This document shows positions 1-5,248 of a stretch of 5,632 nt of DNA, piece by piece. The notes beneath the pieces were generated by a model. That model did no database searches, was not told the DNA's origin, and saw only the letters and a program-made list of their open reading frames with translations. How positions within the stretch are numbered: position 1 is the stretch's first letter; every line of letters begins with the position of its first letter. The stretch is from an uncultured Ruminococcus sp. GTDB taxonomy: Bacteria > Bacillota > Clostridia > Oscillospirales > Ruminococcaceae. The translations under genes were made by a program, and so were the position numbers. Location of the stretch: contig CAMWOX010000113.1 in the NCBI GenBank assembly GCA_947175975.1, positions 1 to 5,632 on the forward strand, written 5' to 3'.

Positions 1-62
1 CGTGATTTATCTTGCTATGATTTTCGATGCTATTTTAATGTGAACAGGCTCTAAATTGCGTT
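1..62. other. Sequence upstream of the tape measure frame, no gene recognised
   Basis: All three forward frames are closed here. The tape measure frame has TGA at 3-5, TGA at 15-17 and TAA at 36-38. The other two frames give short peptides with no resemblance to a tape measure protein and end at 41-43 and 52-54. From 39 onward the tape measure frame is open, and the codons between 39 and 62 read CEQALNCV, which continues naturally into the helix that follows the ATG at 63. So the boundary between real tape measure sequence and unrelated sequence probably lies near 36-42. Whether the left side belongs to an intron, an insertion, a deletion join or an assembly error cannot be told from 40 bases. 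Confidence 0.5.
4..33. repeat. Imperfect 15-bp tandem direct repeat
   Basis: Two adjacent 15-base copies, 4-18 and 19-33, share the outer blocks GATTT and TGCTAT and differ at four central positions (11 of 15 identical). The repeat ends three bases before the TAA that closes the tape measure frame. No function is evident. It may be chance in AT-rich sequence. Confidence 0.35.
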
Positions 63-72
63 ATGTCGCAAT
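55..72. repeat. Small inverted repeat around the first ATG of the tape measure ORF
   Basis: ATTGCG at 55-60 is perfectly complementary to CGCAAT at 67-72, leaving a six-base loop that contains the ATG at 63-65. In RNA this would place the only early ATG in a hairpin loop. The nearest purine-rich stretch (ACAGG, 44-48) is about 14 bases from the ATG, which is too far for a good ribosome binding site. This adds to the doubt that 63 is a native start. Confidence 0.4.
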
Positions 73-2246
73 GTGGCGAGGATTCTCCACAAATACAAAA
101 AGCATTGATTGACTTAGAAACTGCTGAACGACACTTGGAAGAAGCCCAAAAAGATTTAACAACAGCACAACAAGGAACAATTGATACAATAAGCACTGGA
201 AAAAGTGCTTTTGTTAATGAGAATGGTAGCATGAAATCTTTGGGCGAAATCATGAACATTTTGCGTGAAAATTTGAAAGCTGTCGACGTTGAACTAGTTA
301 ATAGCGAGGGAGAAATTCGTGACTATGATGATATTATTTCCGAACTAGAACAGTCAGAAGAGGGATTGGCACAAGCAGAACAGATTAAAAATGCTGGCAT
401 TATTTTCGGAAAACAAAATATTGCTGGAATGCTAGCTATTATCAACGCATCAGAAAAAGACTATAACAAGTTGACGGAAGCTATATACAACTCTGATGGT
501 GCTGCAAAAGATATGGCTGACACCATGATTGATAATCTTGGCGGCGATCTGACAATTCTAAAAAGTAAATTACAGGCGATTCAGATTGCGATTTATGAAA
601 AATTCGAGCCGGCTCTTAGAAAAATTGCTGAAAAAGTTGGCGAAGTCATGAATACGATTCTTGAAAAAATTGATGTGGTTTCTCCAGTGATTGAGAATGC
701 AGTGAATTGGGTTGTAGACCATAGTGCAGAACTTATCGCTACAATCGCAGGCGTAGCAACTGCTGTTGGTACATTTATGCTAATCATTAACAAGAAAGCC
801 ATTATTACAGCTTTTACAACAGGGATTAGCACTATTACAAAGGCTTTTGGACTTCTTAATACGACAATGTTATCAAATCCGATTGGCTTAGTCATTGCGG
901 CAATCGCAGGACTTGTAGCAGCTTTTGTTGTCCTATGGAACAAAAGTGATAAATTTCGCAATTTCTGGATTGGTTTATGGGAATCCATAAAATCAGTATT
1001 TTCGGGTTTTATAGATTCTATTATAATTGGATGGGAAACCATAGCAAGTTTCTTCTCTGATGCGTGGGACAGCTTTAAAGTTGGTTGGAATAGCATTATT
1101 GACTTTTTCAAAAATTTATGGGATAGCTTCCAAGAAAGTTTTCAAATCGGCATGGATTCTATTTCAAATTTCTTCCATTCCGTATGCGAGAAAATAAAAA
1201 ATTTCTTCCAGCCTGTCATTACATTCTTTACAGAAGCATGGGCAATCATTGGAGAACTAGCACAAGGCTGTTCCGCTTTAATTTCAGCAATCTGGGAGAA
1301 ATTTAGCGAATGGCTTAATACTAATATCATTACTCCAATTAAGAATCTTTTTGAATCTTTGTTTACAAGTATCAAAGACTTTGCTTTAAAAACGGTTGAT
1401 AATATCAAAACAAGATGGGAAATTATTACAACTTGGTTCAATGATTTTGTAATTACTCCAATTCAGAATTTCTTTGAAATGTTGTTTACAGGTATTAAAA
1501 ACTTTGCGCTGACAGCATGGGATAATATCAAGACAGGCTGGAAGATAGCTGGGACATGGTTCAATAATTCTGTAATTACACCTATTAAAAACTTTTTTGT
1601 TGATATGTGGAATGGAGTCAAAAATGGAGCTGTTCAGGCATGGGAGGGCATTAAAAAAACCTTTGCCCATATTGCTGATTGGTTCGAGGACAAATTTGCA
1701 ACTGCATGGCAAAAGGTCAAGAACGTCTTTTCTGCTGGTGGAGAAATCTTTGCTGGTATCAAAGAGGGGATTCTTTCCGCATTTAAAAATGTCGTAAATG
1801 GCTTAATTCGTGGAATTAATACAATTATTGCAGTTCCGTTCAATGCTATTAATGATACACTTGATAGAATTTCAACGATAGATATTGGCGGATTCAGACC
1901 GTTTGAAAATTTAGTTTCAAGATTTTCAGTGCCAGAAATCCCAATGCTGGCAAAGGGTGGTATTGTCAACAAGCCTACTATCGCTAAAATTGGTGAAGCT
2001 GGAGCAGAAGCTATTATTCCGCTAGAACGCAACAAGGCAGGATTGCAAATGCTTTCCAAATTACTAACCGAAGAAATGCAAAAAAATCTTGTTCTTTCAG
2101 CCAATGCTTATGGAAATACAGGTACAAATGTTGTTAACAACAATTATAGTTTTACACAGCATAACACAAGCCCTAAAGCATTAAGCCGTTCTGAAATCTA
2201 TCGCCAGACTAAAAACCTAATCCGTGCTATCAAGAGGGGCAATTAA
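63..2246 (+). CDS. Phage tail tape measure protein, N-terminally truncated or interrupted
   Basis: The tape measure protein fills the tail tube, sets its length during assembly and is ejected with the DNA. The visible 727 residues match the later part of TP901-type tape measures. A charged coiled-coil-like helix spans about 8-38. The end of the core domain follows (FGKQNIAGMLAIINAS near 115-130, then GAAKDMADTMIDNL at 146-159). There are two hydrophobic segments (about 223-243 and 271-291, the second in the hallmark context SNPIGLVIAA...LWNKSDKFR) and a long Trp/Phe-rich helical region with three 41-residue repeats (423-545). The characteristic tail-end motif KGGIVNKPTIAKIGEAGAEA lies at 631-650. 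The usual N-terminal part of the core is missing. The frame is open upstream to 39, ATG 63 has no good ribosome binding site, and Met1 looks internal to a helix. I therefore read this as a 3' fragment or downstream exon, not an intact gene. Base composition is more AT-rich than in the genes that follow. Identity as a tape measure is very secure; the start is not. Confidence 0.93.
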   Translation: MSQCGEDSPQIQKALIDLETAERHLEEAQKDLTTAQQGTIDTISTGKSAFVNENGSMKSLGEIMNILRENLKAVDVELVNSEGEIRDYDDIISELEQSEEGLAQAEQIKNAGIIFGKQNIAGMLAIINASEKDYNKLTEAIYNSDGAAKDMADTMIDNLGGDLTILKSKLQAIQIAIYEKFEPALRKIAEKVGEVMNTILEKIDVVSPVIENAVNWVVDHSAELIATIAGVATAVGTFMLIINKKAIITAFTTGISTITKAFGLLNTTMLSNPIGLVIAAIAGLVAAFVVLWNKSDKFRNFWIGLWESIKSVFSGFIDSIIIGWETIASFFSDAWDSFKVGWNSIIDFFKNLWDSFQESFQIGMDSISNFFHSVCEKIKNFFQPVITFFTEAWAIIGELAQGCSALISAIWEKFSEWLNTNIITPIKNLFESLFTSIKDFALKTVDNIKTRWEIITTWFNDFVITPIQNFFEMLFTGIKNFALTAWDNIKTGWKIAGTWFNNSVITPIKNFFVDMWNGVKNGAVQAWEGIKKTFAHIADWFEDKFATAWQKVKNVFSAGGEIFAGIKEGILSAFKNVVNGLIRGINTIIAVPFNAINDTLDRISTIDIGGFRPFENLVSRFSVPEIPMLAKGGIVNKPTIAKIGEAGAEAIIPLERNKAGLQMLSKLLTEEMQKNLVLSANAYGNTGTNVVNNNYSFTQHNTSPKALSRSEIYRQTKNLIRAIKRGN
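1329..1697 (+). repeat. Three tandem 41-residue repeats in the tape measure protein
   Basis: Residues 423-463, 464-504 and 505-545 are three contiguous units of exactly 41 residues (123 bp each). Each begins ITPI(K/Q)N(L/F)F and ends with a W-F pair followed by three to four residues. Shared positions include the IK/VK pair near position 15, the (D/E)(N/G)IK stretch near 26-29 and the terminal WF. Units 1 and 2 are the closest pair; unit 3 has diverged. Tape measure proteins often contain such Trp/Phe-spaced helical repeats, and loss or gain of a unit is a simple route to a change in tail length. Confidence 0.85.
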
Positions 2247-2248
2247 GC

Positions 2249-3097
2249 ATGTTTACACTGAAAATTGAGAACACAAGAGGCGAAATATTTGAATTAACAA
2301 ACAATGAGCAAGATTATGCTGTTATTGGTGTTAGCGGTTTAACACGTCCTGATACAACGGTAAATACTTCTTCTGGTGTATCTGATGGCGAATATTATAA
2401 TTCTTCTAAATTAGGCATGCGAAATATTGTCATTGATCTGGTTCTCCGGGGTGATATTGAATCCAACAGGCAACGGCTATACAAGATTTTCCCACTAAAA
2501 ACGGCTTGTACTGTATATTTCAAGAACTATAACAGAAATGTCAAAATAAAGGGCTATGTAGAAGTTTTAGACGGCGATTTGTTCCTGGAACAGGAACAAA
2601 TACAGATTTCTATTATTTGTCCGCAACCATATTTTGAAAGCTTAAAAACGTTATATACGGAGCTGTCTAAAATAGTCCGGATGTTTGAGTTTCCGTTTTC
2701 CATCCAGGTCGGTGAACCGATTCCGTTCTCAGAGATACGAAATATGCCATTATGTAGCATTTTGAACAATGGTGACACAGAATGCGGACTGATTCTGACA
2801 GTTGCCATTTCAGGCGAAGTACAGGATCTGAGAATCTATCATACAGCAACGCCGCAATTTGTCGGGTTTGACTATTCGTTTCAGGCAGGTGATCAGATCA
2901 TAATCAATACGTTGGCAGGACAAAAGAAAATGATCCTGATGAGAGATGATGAGGAAATCAATCTGCTGAATTACATGCAGCCTGATTCTTCCTGGTTTCG
3001 GCTCGCTATTGGTATCAATAACTTTACGTTTACTGCAAGCAATCAGGATTTTATAAGAATTTTATTCGCAACAACCGAACTATTTGGGGGCGTTTAA
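2249..3097 (+). CDS. Distal tail protein (Dit), Sipho_tail family
   Basis: Dit forms the hexameric ring at the end of the siphovirus tail tube and is the platform for the hub and receptor-binding proteins. The 282-residue length is normal for the family. Recognisable blocks are the N-terminal strand MFTLKIENTRGEIFELT, the segment LGMRNIVIDLVLRGD (55-69), CPQPYFE (124-130) closing the N-terminal ring domain, and NNGDTECGLILTVAISG (173-189) opening the C-terminal galectin-like half. The final sandwich contains QAGDQIIINTLAGQK (212-226) and SSWFRLAIGINNFTFTA (247-263). The ATG lies two bases after the tape measure stop, and AAGAGGGG (2232-2239) sits nine bases ahead of it inside the end of the tape measure gene, so the start is firm and translation is probably coupled. 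The family assignment is from remembered motifs, supported by the position between tape measure and Gp37-like hub. Confidence 0.92.
   Translation: MFTLKIENTRGEIFELTNNEQDYAVIGVSGLTRPDTTVNTSSGVSDGEYYNSSKLGMRNIVIDLVLRGDIESNRQRLYKIFPLKTACTVYFKNYNRNVKIKGYVEVLDGDLFLEQEQIQISIICPQPYFESLKTLYTELSKIVRMFEFPFSIQVGEPIPFSEIRNMPLCSILNNGDTECGLILTVAISGEVQDLRIYHTATPQFVGFDYSFQAGDQIIINTLAGQKKMILMRDDEEINLLNYMQPDSSWFRLAIGINNFTFTASNQDFIRILFATTELFGGV
2577..2601. repeat. Perfect 11-bp inverted repeat with a 3-base loop, inside Dit
   Basis: ATTTGTTCCTG (2577-2587) pairs completely with CAGGAACAAAT (2591-2601) around the loop GAA. It encodes part of the residues DLFLEQEQI (110-118), where the Leu/Glu/Gln codons make the symmetry. 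No T-run follows, so it is not an intrinsic terminator. The RNA hairpin should be stable and could influence ribosome movement or mRNA processing, but no role is shown. Confidence 0.75.
3086..3090 (+). promoter_or_regulatory. Ribosome binding site that fixes the hub-gene start at 3099
   Basis: GGGGG at 3086-3090, within the last codons of Dit, lies eight bases before the ATG at 3099. The in-frame TTG at 3084 would overlap this G run and has no Shine-Dalgarno sequence of its own. The protein from 3099 also starts with MILYVWEFDG, the typical beginning of Gp37-like hub proteins. The ATG is therefore preferred. Confidence 0.75.
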
Positions 3098-3098
3098 C

Positions 3099-4181
3099 AT
3101 GATTTTATACGTCTGGGAATTTGATGGTGAAAAATACAAGAAAGCAGCTGTGATTGATGACGCAACATCCGTGATCTGGGTGCGGAGATTCCAAACAGCA
3201 GGAGAATTTGAAATTTATATCCGTGCAACCAAAGAATTACTTTTGCTATTCATGCAAGAAGAATTGCTGATCACAAGGCATGATATACCAGAAATTGCAA
3301 TGATTCCAGAAAAAACGGAATTGACAACAGATACTGAAAATGGAGATTACTTGATTATTTCGGGACGTTCTGCGGAAAGCATTCTCGGTCGGAGAGTGAT
3401 TCGTGGCTACACTACTTATAGTGGAACAGCGGAGGGATGCATCCGTTATCTTGTAGGCAGGAATCTGATTACCATGGCAAACAGTAATCCTAGGGTAATC
3501 AGATTACTGGAATTGGCAAAAGAACATAATTATCCTGAAAAAATAGACAAACAAGTGACAGGTAAAAATTTACTAGAAACTGTCTCCAATATTTGTATCG
3601 CTTATCAATATGGTTTCAAAGTGTCGTTTACAGGTGAAAAATTTATTTTTGATCTTTACAAGGGCGTTGACAGAAGTCTGCACCAGTCTGAAAATCAGCG
3701 AGTGATTTTTTCTCCGGAATTTGAAAACATTGGCAACACAAGTTATATCTATGACAGATCCACCTACTATAATTGCGCTACGATTGCCGGAGAGGGTGAG
3801 GGCAGCGACAGAAAAGTCTACACCATGTTTCAGGACAGGGAACATGCCAAAGGACTTTTCCTGCATGAAAAATGGATTGATGCAAGAAATATTTCCTCGA
3901 ATACCGATGATGGTGAACTGACTCCCGAGCAATACAGGGATATTATGTACCAGCAAGCACAAGAGGACTTGGAGCAATGCAAGCCAACAATAGAATTTAG
4001 TGGTGAGATTCTGGACACAGGTATGTATCAATTTGGCAAAGATTATGGTCTTGGTGACACAGTTTCTATTGTGAATCAATATGGTATTTCCGGTACAGTC
4101 ATTGTAACGGAAATCACAGAAGTTGAAGATGAAACAGGCTATAAGCTTACACCTACATTCTCAGACTGGAGGTTGGATTAA
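3099..4181 (+). CDS. Tail-associated baseplate hub protein (Tal), ReqiPepy6 Gp37-like family
   Basis: Gp37-like proteins form the trimeric hub that plugs the tail tube below Dit, structurally related to the gp27 domain of myovirus hubs. The 360 residues are typical of the short version that carries only the hub. Diagnostic blocks are MILYVWEFDG followed by AVIDDATSVIWVRRFQTAGEF (17-37), GDYLIISGRSAESILGRR (82-99), TGKNLLETVSNI (154-165), VIFSPEFENIGNTSYIYD (202-219), SGEILD...YGLGDTVSI (301-324) and ITEVEDETGYKLTPTF (339-354). No peptidase or glycosidase extension follows the hub, so any cell-wall-degrading activity must lie elsewhere (another tail gene or a separate lysin). The start at 3099 is one base after the Dit stop. 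The end shares its last A with the next start codon (TAATG), giving tight coupling. The 12-bp inverted repeat at 3462-3505 is within this gene. Confidence 0.9.
   Translation: MILYVWEFDGEKYKKAAVIDDATSVIWVRRFQTAGEFEIYIRATKELLLLFMQEELLITRHDIPEIAMIPEKTELTTDTENGDYLIISGRSAESILGRRVIRGYTTYSGTAEGCIRYLVGRNLITMANSNPRVIRLLELAKEHNYPEKIDKQVTGKNLLETVSNICIAYQYGFKVSFTGEKFIFDLYKGVDRSLHQSENQRVIFSPEFENIGNTSYIYDRSTYYNCATIAGEGEGSDRKVYTMFQDREHAKGLFLHEKWIDARNISSNTDDGELTPEQYRDIMYQQAQEDLEQCKPTIEFSGEILDTGMYQFGKDYGLGDTVSIVNQYGISGTVIVTEITEVEDETGYKLTPTFSDWRLD
3462..3505. repeat. Perfect 12-bp inverted repeat with competing alternative pairings, inside the hub gene
   Basis: AATCTGATTACC (3462-3473) is fully complementary to GGTAATCAGATT (3494-3505) across a 20-base interval. 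That interval contains a second copy of the sequence GTAATC (3484-3489), which can pair either with GATTAC at 3467-3472 or, as CAGTAATC/GATTACTG (3482-3489 with 3502-3509), with the right-hand arm. At least two mutually exclusive hairpins are therefore possible. The segment encodes residues NLITMANSNPRVIRLLE (122-138). No T-run follows. Confidence 0.75.
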
Positions 4182-5236
4182 TGGTCACATGCGGATTTTT
4201 CGATAGCATTGACGGCGACAGAAAGTATAGTGCAGATGATATTTCTAATTTTTTCCTGAAATTAATTTCTAATGGCGTGTTTGCCACTCCAGCTAATGAA
4301 ATGCAGGTAACAGCAACATCTTGCATGACCGTCAAGATTTCTCCCGGCTGGGGATTCATCAACTGCAAATGGATTCATAACGATGCAGATTTCTATCTGA
4401 CACTGGATGAGCCTGATATGGTCCTGAATCGTGCGGACAGGATTGTTTTGCGTTTGGATAAAAACACTAGAACAATTGAAATTGCTGTCAAAAAGGGAAC
4501 GCCCGGAGAAACCGCATTTGCTCCGGCTCTCCAGCGTGATGAAACCATCTGGGAGCTGTCACTTGCCTATATCTATGTTTGGGCTGGACATACGGAAATC
4601 ACACAGGCAGATATTGCTGACGAACGTGGAAATACCGATGTCTGTGGCTGGATCAAATGTTTGATTGACCAGATTGACACAACCAATCTGTTTGCCCAGT
4701 ATGATGCTGCATTCTGGATCTGGTTTAATGGCATTAAAGACAGTTTCATTCCAGATATACGTGAACGATTGGAAACGGCGGAAAAACTAATCTATCCATA
4801 CACATTCCCTAATATTGATGGAAATGATACCCTGAATGTATTAGATGCCAATTTGATTCAGAATTTTGTTTCTGATGTTGGTAGTGGAAAATATACCAAT
4901 GATGCCACAGGATGGGCAAAATTTGCAGAAGAAAAAGGACTGCCTGAAAGTGATTACCCTGATGCGAATGGTGATGGCATTGTAAATGCCAAAGAAACGG
5001 CATTAATTCTAGAGTTTTCCGCTGATGCCGCTGTCGGAAAATACGACAACAGCAAAGCTGGCTGGAATATATTCATGACGAAAAAAATACAGTCTGATAC
5101 ACAGACTGCTTTGCAAAAAATTTCCACAGAATTGGCTATTTTACAGAATCAGTTTGTTCCGATTGTGAAACTTACGCAGGAAGCGTATGACGCTCTAGAA
5201 GAAGTAGATGAAAATACGCTATATGTCATTATATAA
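4181..5236 (+). CDS. Baseplate/tail-fibre protein with a dockerin-like repeat pair
   Basis: Residues 1-200 resemble a baseplate protein family common in Firmicute phages downstream of the hub gene. It begins CGFFDSIDGDRKYSADD, has a beta-rich region about 42-135 with VLNRADRIVLRLDKNTRTIE (81-100) and KKGTPGE (104-110), and ends in DVCGWIKCLIDQIDTTNLFAQYDAAF (153-178). I know no firm function beyond a baseplate or receptor-binding-protein support role. Residues 211-298 are two dockerin-like calcium-binding units. The C-terminus KLTQEAYDALEEVDENTLYVII (330-351) is the short motif that often ends phage baseplate and fibre proteins, so the dockerin pair has been inserted between two standard phage modules. 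The start overlaps the hub stop by one base, and GGAGG at 4168-4172 is eight bases ahead of it, so both position and start are secure. The inferred job is host adhesion or calcium-stabilised attachment at the tail tip. The dockerin-like part could instead be a purely structural calcium-binding linker. Confidence 0.85.
   Translation: MVTCGFFDSIDGDRKYSADDISNFFLKLISNGVFATPANEMQVTATSCMTVKISPGWGFINCKWIHNDADFYLTLDEPDMVLNRADRIVLRLDKNTRTIEIAVKKGTPGETAFAPALQRDETIWELSLAYIYVWAGHTEITQADIADERGNTDVCGWIKCLIDQIDTTNLFAQYDAAFWIWFNGIKDSFIPDIRERLETAEKLIYPYTFPNIDGNDTLNVLDANLIQNFVSDVGSGKYTNDATGWAKFAEEKGLPESDYPDANGDGIVNAKETALILEFSADAAVGKYDNSKAGWNIFMTKKIQSDTQTALQKISTELAILQNQFVPIVKLTQEAYDALEEVDENTLYVII
4811..5074 (+). 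repeat. Tandem dockerin-like calcium-binding repeats, 50-residue period
   Basis: Unit 1 has the loop NIDGNDTLNVLD (211-222) and unit 2 has DANGDGIVNAKE (261-272). Positions 1, 3, 5, 9 and 12 of each carry N/D, D/N, N/D, N and D/E, the ligand pattern of dockerin and EF-hand loops. After each loop come LI and F at offsets 14, 15 and 18 (L225 I226 F229; L275 I276 F279), then GKY.N...GW..F (236-248 and 286-298). Every shared residue is displaced by exactly 50. Classical type I dockerins use roughly 22-residue units, so this is an expanded form. Loop positions 10-11, where cohesin recognition residues usually lie, are VL in unit 1 and AK in unit 2, so the two faces are not equivalent. That calcium is bound, or that a cohesin is the partner, is inference. 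Confidence 0.85.
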
Positions 5237-5241
5237 GGGAG
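5235..5241 (+). promoter_or_regulatory. Ribosome binding site for the beta-helix-like gene
   Basis: AAGGGAG overlaps the stop codon of the dockerin-bearing gene and lies seven bases before the ATG at 5249. It supports 5249 as a real start for a gene that continues past the end of the window. Confidence 0.8.
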
Positions 5242-5248
5242 TGATTTT

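Noticed and set aside
1..62. Group II intron 3' end upstream of the tape measure frame
   Set aside because: A domain V/VI hairpin pair cannot be recognised in the bases available. A group I intron is not excluded but cannot be shown either.
191..210. Terminator-like hairpin AAGCACT/AGTGCTT followed by a few T residues
   Set aside because: The stem has only seven pairs, the T-run is short and broken, and it lies inside the tape measure coding sequence, where termination would abolish the gene. Probably chance.
35..259. Antisense open frame at the start of the window, and other antisense frames (593-1111, 1142-1441, 1386-1712, 1634-2104, 3573-4079 and similar)
   Set aside because: They lie opposite strongly supported genes, lack ribosome binding sites and have no recognisable protein pattern. 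They are by-products of the coding composition of the other strand.
729..938. Hydrophobic segments suggesting a membrane protein
   Set aside because: Two such stretches in this context (SNPIGLVIAAIAGLVAA followed by LWNKSDKFR) are typical of tape measure proteins, which insert into the host membrane only during DNA ejection. It is not a separate membrane gene.
2129..2142. 14-bp perfect palindrome TGTTGTTAACAACA
   Set aside because: It arises from Val-Val-Asn-Asn codons in an Asn-rich stretch and is of a length expected by chance about once in a few such windows. No operator context.
3084..3098. TTG start for the hub gene, adding five residues
   Set aside because: It overlaps the G-run that serves as ribosome binding site for the ATG at 3099, and family members begin at the ILYV-type strand.
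4431..4664. Small forward frames inside larger genes (for example 1597-1797, 3721-3921, 4431-4664)
   Set aside because: They are out of frame with well-supported genes, have no ribosome binding site and show no recognisable product.
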